From Cellvibrio zantedeschiae (GTDB lineage Bacteria; Pseudomonadota; Gammaproteobacteria; Pseudomonadales; Cellvibrionaceae), in assembly GCF_014652535.1 (NCBI RefSeq), contig NZ_BMYZ01000002.1, positions 434,001-498,000 of the forward strand: a stretch of DNA of 64,000 nucleotides. Direction: 5' to 3'. This document shows positions 54,984 to 62,935 of this stretch, piece after piece (the stretch's first letter is position 1; every line of letters begins with the position of its first letter). The position numbers and the translations under genes are program-made. The notes beneath the pieces are model-generated. The model made no database searches, had not been told where the DNA came from, and saw only the letters and a program-made list of their open reading frames with translations.

Positions 54984-57300
54984 ATGCCGCCAAAAGATTT
55001 CTAGCAAGAGCTACCTCAACGCTATCTCCGCGTTGATTTAGCGAGTCTAATCCTGATTCAGGTATATCTCCGGACGTAGACTGACTGACTGCAATCTTCT
55101 CCGCCATCAATGCCAGGCATCGACTTTGAGAGGACATTGCGTAACCCGCAAATACAACCTCCACTTCTTCTGTTTGACCAATACGCCATGACCGGCGAGC
55201 GGCTTGCATCAGAGTGTAAACGTTGTACCCGGTCTGCATGAAAACGATGGACGGAAATTCTAGTAAATCCAATCCAGTTTTCACGAGCTCCGGATTGCAA
55301 ATCAAAACATCTATTCCTTTATCGACTTGCTCCGCCACCCAATCCTCACGCTTTTCAGTGGGTACGGTCGCGCGCAGTACTGCAACTCTTAGTCCTGCAG
55401 CAACAAGCAGCTCCTTCAAGCGTGAGCATGTATCACGTTTGCCGGTGTAACTGGTGTACACCAGGCATTTTCGTCCACGTGATTTTTGCTCAATACAGTA
55501 GTCCTTTAACCAGGTTTCCTTGGGTGCTTCCCGTTCTTCATCAAACACCGATGGCGCGAACGCCAACAATGCTTTCGTTCGCGGATGCTTTACGGTTTCC
55601 TCGCGAAAACATGTATCTGGCCACGCAAGCAAAACATTAAGCACAACGCCAAGCAAACTGTTGTCGCCCAACCGTAACGATCTTTTCAGTTCCTGGGATA
55701 GTGAATATTCCAGGTTCTGATAGAGCTCGCGTTGGTCGTCGTCCATGTCTACCTCAACATAACGTTCGGAGTAGGGTGGCAATACTTTTTGCCCAATATC
55801 CTTCAGTTTCAAAAACACCGTAAATGGCAGAATGCATTGCGCAATACCTAGTGGCCCAAAGCCTGGGCCTTTCACCGTGCTAACTACCATTCGCTTACCG
55901 CGTGAAGTTCTGTGGTTGTCACCCTCCCGGATCCGCACGATATCTTTAAGTACGCCATGCTCACGCATGAAACCCATCGATGCCGATGCCATCGATCCTC
56001 GCTCGTTGCAGCGGTACCCGAGCTCCATCATCCGGTGAGGCATAATTCGCCACAAAAGGAAAAACAGATCAGAAGCATAGCCACCCATAAGGGTGCCAGT
56101 CAGCAACAACACCTTTTTAGCGAGGCAGGCGAGTACGCCCATTGCTTGGCCTTGTGCACTCCCTTCGTTTTTGTATTCATGCCCTTCATCGACGATGAGC
56201 AAATCAACAAACCCTTTTGGAATGTACCGCTTAAAGAACTCAGTGGGCTGGTAACCGCCCTGGCCAAAACCAAACTCAGCGGTCGCTAGCGCGCGTTCAA
56301 GCCGCGAGGCCTGCCGGTCGGTAAAAACCAATTCGCCATCACCATCCATGAGGTTAACGAACTCATAGATGTTGTCGGCAAGCATGGATTCCAGCAACTT
56401 AGCACCAAAGGCGCCAATAAGCCTGTCAGCGGTTTTAGGGCCGATGGTAGGCAACTGGCAAAGCGCCTTTCGTACGAGCTCCTCCAGGCTCACTGGAGCG
56501 CTTTTGGGGCGCATTAGGGTCCACAGGGGAGAGCCGCAGGCTTTGCAGCCCGTCTGACGCGCCTGGGACTGAATAGCGATAGCGGAAGTTAGCTCGCCAT
56601 CGTCGTTCAATATCCATTCGCCACAAGCAGGGCAGGCAGGGTGTTCGGTTGCCAGTGCGAAGCGCCTTGACCGATCATCCACCAAGTCCTCATTCACTAA
56701 TCGCCGAAACTTACGAAGAGTGAAAGCATGTCGCCAGTGATACCCCATCCGCATCCGAACCCGGCCGATAATAAAAAACTCCGGAGTCTTATCGGGCTCA
56801 ATCCTGAGTACCTGGCGCAGCTTGATCAATTTGGCCAAAGTGTCTGGCCCGTTGAGCACCCAAACACGAGCTCCGGGTATGGTCTCTTGGATTTCTCGTC
56901 GCCACTTGTACACCAGGTGAGGGGGGCTAATAACCACGGTGTGTTTGTACCCCTCATGGCGAGCCACTGCAGCCAAGCAGATGGCCATCATGGTTTTGCC
57001 CGTCCCCATTTCAGCATTCAATACTGCGGCTTTCTCATGCTGATCAAAGAGCAGCGCTGATAGTGCCTGTACTGCATTTGCCTGTGCTTCAAAGGGTTTG
57101 CGGATAAGGGTCTGCAAAACCTCCATCCGCTTAGGGTCCGGCATACCGGAATACACTGGTGGGTTATCCCTTTCCACAGCAGCCATCAAATCGCGCCCAA
57201 AATCCTGGATGAAATCGGCGAGCGGAATTACGTTCGCAGTTTCAGTTGGATTAAGCTCGTGATTGAGTTCGTCATCAACCTCAATATTTTCGATTTGCAT
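54982..57300 (-). CDS. SNF2-like superfamily 2 helicase with zinc ribbon
   Basis: A 772-residue ATPase. Walker A NAEMGTGKTMMA near residue 99, DEGH box LIVDEGHEY near 372, LLTGTLMGG (motif III) and RRSWRIGQTEEVEVVF (motif VI) near 705. A zinc ribbon CPACGEW...CKACGSPLW lies between motif I and II, about residues 222-262. It is the last gene of the ICE minus-strand block and is preceded by leader L9. Likely acts on DNA during ICE replication, transfer or protection; partner of the DUF6094-like methyltransferase upstream. Confidence 0.88.
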   Translation of the reverse strand: MQIENIEVDDELNHELNPTETANVIPLADFIQDFGRDLMAAVERDNPPVYSGMPDPKRMEVLQTLIRKPFEAQANAVQALSALLFDQHEKAAVLNAEMGTGKTMMAICLAAVARHEGYKHTVVISPPHLVYKWRREIQETIPGARVWVLNGPDTLAKLIKLRQVLRIEPDKTPEFFIIGRVRMRMGYHWRHAFTLRKFRRLVNEDLVDDRSRRFALATEHPACPACGEWILNDDGELTSAIAIQSQARQTGCKACGSPLWTLMRPKSAPVSLEELVRKALCQLPTIGPKTADRLIGAFGAKLLESMLADNIYEFVNLMDGDGELVFTDRQASRLERALATAEFGFGQGGYQPTEFFKRYIPKGFVDLLIVDEGHEYKNEGSAQGQAMGVLACLAKKVLLLTGTLMGGYASDLFFLLWRIMPHRMMELGYRCNERGSMASASMGFMREHGVLKDIVRIREGDNHRTSRGKRMVVSTVKGPGFGPLGIAQCILPFTVFLKLKDIGQKVLPPYSERYVEVDMDDDQRELYQNLEYSLSQELKRSLRLGDNSLLGVVLNVLLAWPDTCFREETVKHPRTKALLAFAPSVFDEEREAPKETWLKDYCIEQKSRGRKCLVYTSYTGKRDTCSRLKELLVAAGLRVAVLRATVPTEKREDWVAEQVDKGIDVLICNPELVKTGLDLLEFPSIVFMQTGYNVYTLMQAARRSWRIGQTEEVEVVFAGYAMSSQSRCLALMAEKIAVSQSTSGDIPESGLDSLNQRGDSVEVALARNLLAA

Positions 57301-57302
57301 AA

Positions 57303-57365
57303 GATTTTCTCACAAAAAAATCCCCGCAAAAGATTCGACCCCTGCGGGCAAAATCCCGCAGGGGT
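57303..57365 (-). promoter_or_regulatory. Structured 5' leader L9 (P2-P3)
   Basis: Leader of the helicase gene. P2 at 57338-57365 is a perfect 11-bp stem ACCCCTGCGGG/CCCGCAGGGGT with a 6-nt loop. P3 at 57303-57322 pairs GATTTT with AAAATC and puts the weak ribosome site GTGAG in the loop. Upstream, more hairpins occur (GTGTG/CACAC, GGCC-GTTA-GGCC, TGAACAC/GTGTTCA up to about 57450), but I see no P1. Confidence 0.65.
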
Positions 57366-57463
57366 AGGTGGTGGCCTAACGGCCGATGAGTGTGCAAATA
57401 CACACGATAATGAACACAGGCTCACGCCTCGCCCCTTCCACCGTGTTCACGAGGGGCTTTTAA

Positions 57464-58090
57464 TCACCAAAGGTTACGTTGGTGAGGTACATCCGAAGCA
57501 CTCATAAGCAAGACCTGTGACTTGATCGCATCCGTGACTAATGACTCGAACTCATCACCAGGCAGTTTCACTCGATATCCCGCTACGCCTTCGCCATCCA
57601 GGGAGTGAATCCAGCCCCGGTCGAAAAACTCCGGTACCAGATAGTCCTGCCAGTGATCGAGCAATGGAAGCTGACTCAAATCTTGGATGGCATGCCATAG
57701 GCGAGCGCGGACTTCCGTAGGGTCATCCTTGAGGCCACTGAGCACATAACATTCACCACTACCACGATCTGCTCGCTGCAGCGCTGGGTCAAAAACCCAA
57801 ACATTGCAAAGCGAACCGAGAACAGTAGTAACGGGTGTGCGGCCGGTAAGCTTGGTTAGGCGATCCACCTGGCCTGCAGTGATTTTTTTATGGAGAGCAC
57901 CAGCTGGTGTTTCCAAGGTAAAACCACGCAAACCAAGTTCATCGCTTCCTGGGAGAGAAAGGCGCGCAATGAACTCTTGCAAAACCGTCTCACCCCCCCA
58001 AAAGCTACCAAACACCCACCGCTCACCTTCCAGTGCATACGCATCAACAAACAATGGCGCCGACGCTTCAGCAACGTTGTAGAAGTTCAT
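57464..58090 (-). CDS. Hypothetical ICE protein
   Basis: A 208-residue soluble protein with no recognised domain. It contains many aromatic and strand-like segments (ERWVFGSFWGGETVL, LCNVWVFDPALQRA). The ATG at 58090 follows GGAGATATTT, 9 nt after the stop of the methyltransferase upstream. Conserved position in the operon DUF3275 - methyltransferase - this gene - helicase suggests a shared role. Confidence 0.7.
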   Translation of the reverse strand: MNFYNVAEASAPLFVDAYALEGERWVFGSFWGGETVLQEFIARLSLPGSDELGLRGFTLETPAGALHKKITAGQVDRLTKLTGRTPVTTVLGSLCNVWVFDPALQRADRGSGECYVLSGLKDDPTEVRARLWHAIQDLSQLPLLDHWQDYLVPEFFDRGWIHSLDGEGVAGYRVKLPGDEFESLVTDAIKSQVLLMSASDVPHQRNLW

Positions 58091-58099
58091 AAATATCTC

Positions 58100-59212
58100 C
58101 TAACGAATCGTGAATACCTGGCCAAACTCTGCCGAGGTGGGTTCAACATCAATTGCTTTGATAATGGGCACAAACCTATCGGTCAATACCCTCGTCTCCT
58201 CTACCGTACCATCCTCATTTTCTGTGATCTCCAAGGAGGATTCCTTCTCCTTGTGAGTACCACCTTTCACGAGAAGCTTTCTGCCACCTGCCGACGTTAC
58301 TACGCCAGACACCTGACCAGCTGCCAACATCAATGCCAGGTGCCAATCGGAAAGCGCCCGGGCAGGCCTTCGCTTAACAACGGATCGTTGCTTGAAGTGC
58401 TGCGCAAAGTCAGTCCATAGGCAGGGGTGTTGCCGGGAAACCTCTTCGACTTGCTCCAGGGTCGGACGAGAGCTCCGAATTTCCAGTGTCTTGTTTTCCA
58501 TCGCGGTCGTAACAACCGGTATGGCATAAAGACGATCAGGAATCTCCGGAAGCAACGGAGCCAGGTCTCTGTCATTTGCAATAGCGATCAAGTGATTCAC
58601 TAACGCAGCAGAGGCCTGACCATCCGTTCGCCGACGATGGCCAATAACCACAACTTGCTTGAAGCGCTCTTCCGGGAGACGGTAGCAACTCAGTTCATCG
58701 AGGCTACGAACTAACTGCCTAGCCAGGTGCTTATCGAGAACATAGTGCGGAATGATGTAAATCAGCAATCCGCCAAAATGCAGCATAGGAAGTGTCCGAG
58801 ACAGAAAATACTTCTCCAGTCGATCTCGCCCCGCCGACGACCTATCGCGATATACCTGGTCGGTGATGCGATCACCGTAGGGAGGATTAAGCCAAAGCAA
58901 ATTGAACTGCCCTGAGCTCACGACGCAATCCTGGATATCGGAATGCACAACATGATCAAGTAAAGTCTTCGCATTGAGCGCGCGTTCGGCCTCATACTCA
59001 ATACCCGCAGAAAAAGTATCTACATTGAGGGTGTGCAAATAATTTGCACATTCAGCCAACGCGATACCTTCTCCACAGCATGGGTCGATAAGACGAACCT
59101 TGCCAGGCTTTACATCGAACATTGCGAGCAGTCGCTCAATCGTGGTTTCATCCGTAGGGAAGTAACCGTTTTTTATAAAATTGCGGGCGAGGCGCTGAAA
59201 AATTAAGGCCAT
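58100..59212 (-). CDS. DUF6094-like DNA methyltransferase
   Basis: A 370-residue class I methyltransferase with motif I LIDPCCGEGIALAE near residue 39 and catalytic LLWLNPPYGDR near 108-115, the NPPY of amino-group DNA methylases. The C-terminal domain is unlike known target-recognition domains. I recall this arrangement as DUF6094, common in ICEs. It starts 3 nt after the DUF3275 stop and is followed by the unknown gene and helicase. May protect the ICE from host restriction. Confidence 0.8.
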   Translation of the reverse strand: MALIFQRLARNFIKNGYFPTDETTIERLLAMFDVKPGKVRLIDPCCGEGIALAECANYLHTLNVDTFSAGIEYEAERALNAKTLLDHVVHSDIQDCVVSSGQFNLLWLNPPYGDRITDQVYRDRSSAGRDRLEKYFLSRTLPMLHFGGLLIYIIPHYVLDKHLARQLVRSLDELSCYRLPEERFKQVVVIGHRRRTDGQASAALVNHLIAIANDRDLAPLLPEIPDRLYAIPVVTTAMENKTLEIRSSRPTLEQVEEVSRQHPCLWTDFAQHFKQRSVVKRRPARALSDWHLALMLAAGQVSGVVTSAGGRKLLVKGGTHKEKESSLEITENEDGTVEETRVLTDRFVPIIKAIDVEPTSAEFGQVFTIR

Positions 59213-59215
59213 AAA

Positions 59216-59764
59216 TTACTCCTTAACCCAGTGTTGCTCGCTAGCAACGAAGCGATAGCCGTTAGCTTTAAGATGGTCTTTTTGCTGACGAAATAACGCG
59301 CGATTGATGGTGGGATCAAGCTTGACGCAATTTCCCAAGGGATAAAGAAAACCAAACAAACTTTGGAGTGTGCTGTCCTCATCCAGGGTAGGAGCATCCT
59401 CAATGAAATGTGTTGGGTGGCCGCTGCCGGCCAGTTGCCCCAACGGGAGATCAGCCATGTCCTCTTCAAGTGGATCTTGCTCGAAACTTTCTGCGAGCAC
59501 CGGTTGCGGTGACGCGTCGCGCTTTAACATGATCGCACTCAAGAACGCACGAACTTCAACAACCATTCGTCCTGAGTGAAAGTAGCTGTTCGGCTTGATT
59601 TTCTCGATGACAAAGTCACCGGTGTAACTGCCCTCATCGAATTCTTCTATGGAAGAATCTTTGACGGTAAATGAGCCAATTGAACATTCGAGTGTGCCAA
59701 CATTGAAAGAGCCAAAGCGACCCTCAATCGAGCGAATGTTGATTGTTCCTGGAACTGAAATCAT
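59216..59764 (-). CDS. DUF3275 family ICE protein
   Basis: A 182-residue protein of the DUF3275 family, seen in genomic-island ICEs. The N-terminus ISVPGTINIRSIEGRFGSFN with VGTLECSIGSFTVKD and GSYTGDFVIEKIKPNSYF is the conserved beta-rich domain with GR...VEVRAFLSAI. Function unknown; its position next to methyltransferase and radC suggests replication or maintenance. Translation starts inside leader L8. Confidence 0.82.
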   Translation of the reverse strand: MISVPGTINIRSIEGRFGSFNVGTLECSIGSFTVKDSSIEEFDEGSYTGDFVIEKIKPNSYFHSGRMVVEVRAFLSAIMLKRDASPQPVLAESFEQDPLEEDMADLPLGQLAGSGHPTHFIEDAPTLDEDSTLQSLFGFLYPLGNCVKLDPTINRALFRQQKDHLKANGYRFVASEQHWVKE

Positions 59765-59771
59765 AAAACCT

Positions 59772-59912
59772 CTCCTACATAAAAAATGCCCTGCAGGAGT
59801 TCATACCCTTAGGGAATGAAATCCCCAAGGGCGATGATCGAATCAAGCTGTTGCTCCGCTACTATTTCAGATTCTCCGAGTAGCTTTTAAGATTGGCTGA
59901 CGCCAACTTAAA
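59772..59912 (-). promoter_or_regulatory. Structured 5' leader L8 (P0-P1-P2-P3)
   Basis: Leader of the DUF3275 gene. P0 at 59886-59912: TTGGC-TGAC-GCCAA within TTTAAG/CTTAAA. P1 at 59858-59884: GCTACT/AGTAGC around a 15-nt loop (sense loop CGGAGAATCTGAAAT). P2 at 59806-59831: CCCTTAGGGA/TCCCCAAGGG (one G-U) with 6-nt loop. P3 at 59772-59799: sense CTCCTGCA pairs with TGTAGGAG, which contains the ribosome site. Two further hairpins (59920-59960 and GTCACTC-GAAA-GAGTGAC at 59955-59972) lie upstream. Confidence 0.8.
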
Positions 59913-59982
59913 TTCATTTCGAAACGCACCGCGCGATGCGCTTTGAGATGAATTCGGTCACTCTTTCGAGTGACTGAAATCA

Positions 59983-60432
59983 TTAGATAAGACCTTTCTC
60001 CGCAAAAGACGTTGAGCCACTTGGCCCAACAATAATGTGATCGATGACACTCACAGCGATGAGTTGCAGAGCGTCCTGCAAGCGCCGCGTAATGTTTCGG
60101 TCTGCATCGCTAGGCGTTGTGTTACCGCTTGGATGATTGTGGCTTAGAATACAGCTTGAAGCATTTAGTTGAAGCGCACGTTTCACAACCTCACGAGGAT
60201 ATACGCTTGCTTGGTCAATGGTTCCTAAAAATAAATCTTCTGCTGAAATTAATTGATGATTGCTATTTAGGAATAGAACACAAAATATTTCTCGTTCCGA
60301 TTGGCCTAATCGCAAGCGAAGATAATTTGAAGCTATTTCTGGTGAAGTAAAATTTTCCGCATCCGCCATTTTCGCTTCCATTATGCAAAAAGCTGCATGC
60401 ACTACTTCATCTGCACTGTTGTAGGTGAACAT
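59983..60432 (-). CDS. radC: RadC-family JAB-domain protein
   Basis: A 149-residue RadC/JAB-domain protein with the metal-site motif SHNHPSGNTTPSDAD and the preceding Glu in SEREIFCVLFLN. RadC-like proteins are frequent on ICEs and phages; they are predicted metalloproteases or nucleases of unsettled function, not proven in repair. The Met at 60432 (MFTYNSADEV) is preferred because GGGAG precedes it. Confidence 0.92.
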   Translation of the reverse strand: MFTYNSADEVVHAAFCIMEAKMADAENFTSPEIASNYLRLRLGQSEREIFCVLFLNSNHQLISAEDLFLGTIDQASVYPREVVKRALQLNASSCILSHNHPSGNTTPSDADRNITRRLQDALQLIAVSVIDHIIVGPSGSTSFAEKGLI

Positions 60433-60435
60433 AAA

Positions 60436-60572
60436 TATCTCCCGAAGATAAGACTTGCCTCCAGGAACAGCCACCCGTCCGGATGTCCCGGAGGGGTGAG
60501 TGTAGAATCAGGATTTCTCCTCGCTGCTATTTCAGATTCTGTGAGCAGCTAAATAAAATTGGCGACGCCAAT
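60436..60572 (-). promoter_or_regulatory. Structured 5' leader L5 (P0-P1-P2-P3)
   Basis: Leader of radC. P0 at 60558-60572: ATTGGC-GAC-GCCAAT. P1 at 60523-60549: GCTGCT/AGCAGC with the 15-nt sense loop CACAGAATCTGAAAT; compared with L8 one pair changed from A-U to G-C. P2 at 60472-60498: CACCC...GGGTG enclosing TCCGG/CCGGA. P3 at 60436-60450: TATCT/AGATA spans the GGGAG ribosome site. Upstream: 9-bp ATTTCAAAT/ATTTGAAAT and GCCCAATC/GATTGGGC hairpins to about 60630. Confidence 0.8.
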
Positions 60573-60637
60573 CTATTTCAAATAACTCTCTTAAAAGCGA
60601 TTTGAAATAAAGCCCAATCATTGATTGGGCGCGGCAC

Positions 60638-60982
60638 TCACTTTGGAAAAATTTCCTCCGCAATTCGTTCAATAACGTCGTAATTCATTTTCGCTATGCC
60701 TGCTTTCTTCGCGCGGATGCGCAGGAAAACGGTCATCGCTTGATCTTCACTTAAATCGCGACGAACTCTTGCGACGTCGTCTACATGCCATCCGTAGTAG
60801 GAAAGCTTTTCCTCCGGATTGGGGTTGAGGTAATGTTGAACTCGCAATGCGAGATCATAAGTGCTGCGAAAATTTCCGAGCTGGGTATTTGGAACCTGGT
60901 TTAGCGCTTCGAGGCAGTCCGCCAAAAATTGACGATCTACCAAAACCTGTTGCAAATTTTTCGCTTTGTCGTTTTGAGACAT
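60638..60982 (-). CDS. Hypothetical ICE protein
   Basis: A 114-residue helical protein: SQNDKAKNLQQVLVDRQFLA, then YYGWHVDDVARVRRDLSEDQ and AKMNYDVIERIAEEIFPK. Not recognised. The ATG at 60982 is chosen because GGAG precedes it inside the P3 hairpin. Similar in its C-terminal pattern (LSEDQAMTVFLRI) to the next gene upstream (LNAEQCMIVLQVA), hinting at a shared domain. Confidence 0.7.
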   Translation of the reverse strand: MSQNDKAKNLQQVLVDRQFLADCLEALNQVPNTQLGNFRSTYDLALRVQHYLNPNPEEKLSYYGWHVDDVARVRRDLSEDQAMTVFLRIRAKKAGIAKMNYDVIERIAEEIFPK

Positions 60983-60988
60983 GAAAAG

Positions 60989-61039
60989 CTCCTTGTGAAT
61001 GCAAGGAGAAACCCCGTAGGGGTTTCCCCCAGGTGGGTT
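60989..61039 (-). promoter_or_regulatory. Structured 5' leader L10 (P2-P3)
   Basis: Short leader between two ORFs. P2 at 61010-61039: AACCC...GGGTT enclosing GGGG-GAAA-CCCC (a GNRA tetraloop in the sense strand). P3 at 60989-61008: CTCCTTG pairs with CAAGGAG over a 6-nt loop, completely hiding the ribosome site. Confidence 0.78.
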
Positions 61040-61052
61040 AAGGTAAGACGGA

Positions 61053-61589
61053 TTAAACCGCTTGTGGATAAAGAACATCTGCATGTTCTTTGATGGTGTT
61101 CAGGCAGAGTGGATTGTCCATTTGGCTAGAAGCAACCTGTAACACAATCATGCACTGCTCGGCATTGAGCTCTGGCCGTAACAGTTGAACATCGACAGGC
61201 TTCCATTCAACCATAACGCTTTTAGGGCTCGTATCAGTCCCATCAAACATTCTGGCCAATGCCAATAGACTGTGTTCATCGGATTCAGAAAGCGCATCAC
61301 GCACCTCATAAATATCTTCAGCATCACAGAATCTATTTATTCGCGCGAATACATCTTCCCAGTCGTAATCAATGCTCGGATCGACAATGCAATTTTCTCG
61401 ATAGTGCAGCCACCGCGATACCAGGTATGCAAAAACTACCTGGTTATATTCGCTCTCCACCGGCAAAGAAATCGCCATATGTTCAAGCCAGGCAAGCATC
61501 GCTTCGAAATCCGATTTGATGCCACTGGTTGGCAAAATTGCTTTGTACGTAGTGTAGAAAGCGTCGTTGGTAGCTTGTGAAATGGACAT
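61053..61589 (-). CDS. Hypothetical ICE protein
   Basis: A 178-residue soluble helical protein with the segment WKPVDVQLLRPELNAEQCMI near the end, related in pattern to the end of the next gene downstream (VARVRRDLSEDQAMTVFLRI). Function unknown. The ATG at 61589 follows GAGGAGAAA, which is paired in P3 of leader L7. Confidence 0.7.
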   Translation of the reverse strand: MSISQATNDAFYTTYKAILPTSGIKSDFEAMLAWLEHMAISLPVESEYNQVVFAYLVSRWLHYRENCIVDPSIDYDWEDVFARINRFCDAEDIYEVRDALSESDEHSLLALARMFDGTDTSPKSVMVEWKPVDVQLLRPELNAEQCMIVLQVASSQMDNPLCLNTIKEHADVLYPQAV

Positions 61590-61591
61590 AA

Positions 61592-61730
61592 TTTCTCCTC
61601 ATAAGTAAGTTTGTGGGGAGAAATCCCAACAGGGATTTTATCCCCATTGGGTTTGTCGAAATGAAAGCGATTTGGCGCGAACTTACAAACTGAAGCAGCG
61701 TAAAACTTAAAGCTTGACGCTAGGCTTCAG
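61592..61730 (-). promoter_or_regulatory. Structured 5' leader L7 (P2-P3, P1-like)
   Basis: P2 at 61625-61651 is a 12-bp stem (CCCAACAGGGAT/ATCCCCATTGGG, two G-U) with a 3-nt loop. P3 at 61592-61623 pairs sense TTTCTCC with GGAGAAA, the ribosome site. Further upstream 61690-61730 forms CTGAAGC/GCTTCAG plus AGCGT/ACGCT around 15 nt; this resembles P1 but overlaps the end of the preceding gene. Confidence 0.72.
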
Positions 61731-61953
61731 TGTGCCTTGAAACGGCTGGCTGGCACCACGTCTCAAGGTCGGCTATCTCGATCTTGTTGTTTGGAAATTC
61801 CTTAAGATAGACGTCAGGGCCTGCACAGATGATCTCAACAAGAGAGCCTTCCCGTTTAGCCCAATATCTTAAATTTACCTTTTCCAAGCACGTATGAATC
61901 TCGGTGATCATTCCTTCATAATATTCGGGAAACGGGTTCATAAATATCTTCAA
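61720..61953 (-). CDS. Small hypothetical ICE protein
   Basis: A 77-residue protein (MKIFMNPFPEYYEGMITEIH then TCLEKVNLRYWAKREGSLVE) with mixed strands and helices. Its ATG overlaps the stop of the gene upstream by 4 nt, so it depends on that gene for translation. Function unknown. Confidence 0.65.
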   Translation of the reverse strand: MKIFMNPFPEYYEGMITEIHTCLEKVNLRYWAKREGSLVEIICAGPDVYLKEFPNNKIEIADLETWCQPAVSRHTEA

Positions 61954-62150
61954 GGATTATCACGTTGAGTCCACAGATCTTCGCGTAAAGCCAATTCCGC
62001 GAGCTCTTTCTTTCGCCAGTATTCAACTGATTCCCGGCTTACCGGTCCTTCTTCGTTGGCTGTTCCGATGTAAAAGCCGGCCGCCGACTCCAAAACCTGT
62101 AGTGGCAATCTGATCTGACAATGCGTTTTGGCAAGAAAACCTACCTTCAT
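61950..62150 (-). CDS. Small hypothetical ICE protein
   Basis: A 66-residue protein (KVGFLAKTHCQIRLPLQVLE, then SRESVEYWRKKELAELALRE). Ribosome site AAGGAGG. It begins after leader L6 and is coupled to the next gene. Not recognised. Confidence 0.68.
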   Translation of the reverse strand: MKVGFLAKTHCQIRLPLQVLESAAGFYIGTANEEGPVSRESVEYWRKKELAELALREDLWTQRDNP

Positions 62151-62156
62151 AATGAA

Positions 62157-62310
62157 CCTCCTTAATTAAAGAAATCCATTAGGTGCCGTCATCCCATTGG
62201 ATGAATGACCCAATGGGAGTGACAAAAATAAGCGCAATAAAATTCGACCCTATTGCAGCGCTTGTGAGGATCTTTTTAAAGTCACAACGGAAGCCGTTGC
62301 CGCTTTAAAA
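62157..62310 (-). promoter_or_regulatory. Structured 5' leader L6 (P0-P1-P2)
   Basis: P0 at 62274-62310: CAACGG-AAG-CCGTTG inside TTTTAAAG/CTTTAAAA. P1 at 62246-62272: sense stem GATCCT/AGGGTC around the 15-nt loop CACAAGCGCTGCAAT. P2 at 62193-62217: a 10-bp stem CCCATTGG.../...CCAATGGG. The AAGGAGG ribosome site (62163-62157) has only a weak 4-bp partner (ACCT), so P3 is not convincing here. Confidence 0.75.
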
Positions 62311-62319
62311 TCTTCAATA

Positions 62320-62935
62320 AAGATGAATGCTTTGTAAAAAACACCCATGTTTATTAGAGATTTATTCGCGTCCATGCGAATAGAAACTTATCTGAATTCG
62401 TCGCCGTGAATTACCAACAAGTTAACCATCGAGCACGGTCAAGTCCGCACAACGATTCACGTCAATTTTGCTCGCGGACGGACGCGGTTTAGGTGGGATT
62501 TTGCGGCACTACGAACAGTCAGTGCGCTGAGAGTGAATCACGATAATGTACATGATCCATTGTCAACACACTGAAAATCCCGAAGATAAGATGGCCCGGA
62601 CGTTTACACATCCAGGGCCATGTTTTGATGGGAAGGTATCGCATCTCACTGCGATTGATACGCTGGGGGCAGTTAGAGCCAGTGGGGAGGACGCCAGCCA
62701 AGGCAACCACCAGCTCACCCAACGAAAAGATACAAGGATCGTAAAACGATGCGGCAATTAAACCTCGTTCGAGCCGCCAAACCCCTAAGGGCTAAAGGTC
62801 GCGGAAACAGCCGCGTCTGGAGAATCGTCATGGTGAAAATGTCGTTTTAACAACATTTTGGCCATGACGCCTCTGGGATGGAGTAATCCATCCCCGAAGC
62901 ATACATGGCGCGCCAAACCAACACAATCCTACATC
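62320..62935. other. Structured non-coding region, candidate oriT or ncRNA
   Basis: About 600 bp without a supportable gene, rich in inverted repeats: ATGGCCC...GGGCCAT with inner GGA/TCC (62591-62621), ATCGT-AAA-ACGAT (62738-62750), GCGGC/GCCGC around CTCG/CGAG (62751-62777), CGCGG/CCGCG (62800-62815), GTCATGG-AAAATGT / ACATTTT-CCATGAC (62827-62868), GGGATGGA-GTAA-TCCATCCC (62875-62894). Short frames here lack ribosome sites. It lies just downstream of an ICE replication gene. Confidence 0.5.

Noticed and set aside
57301-61651. P2 hairpins as Rho-independent terminators
   Set aside because: They are not followed by T-runs, lie upstream of start codons instead of after stops, and are always followed by the P3 ribosome-site hairpin.
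62519-62761. Several 60-70 codon frames on both strands in the hairpin-rich region
   Set aside because: They overlap each other, have no ribosome sites and coincide with strong inverted repeats, so structure explains the region better.
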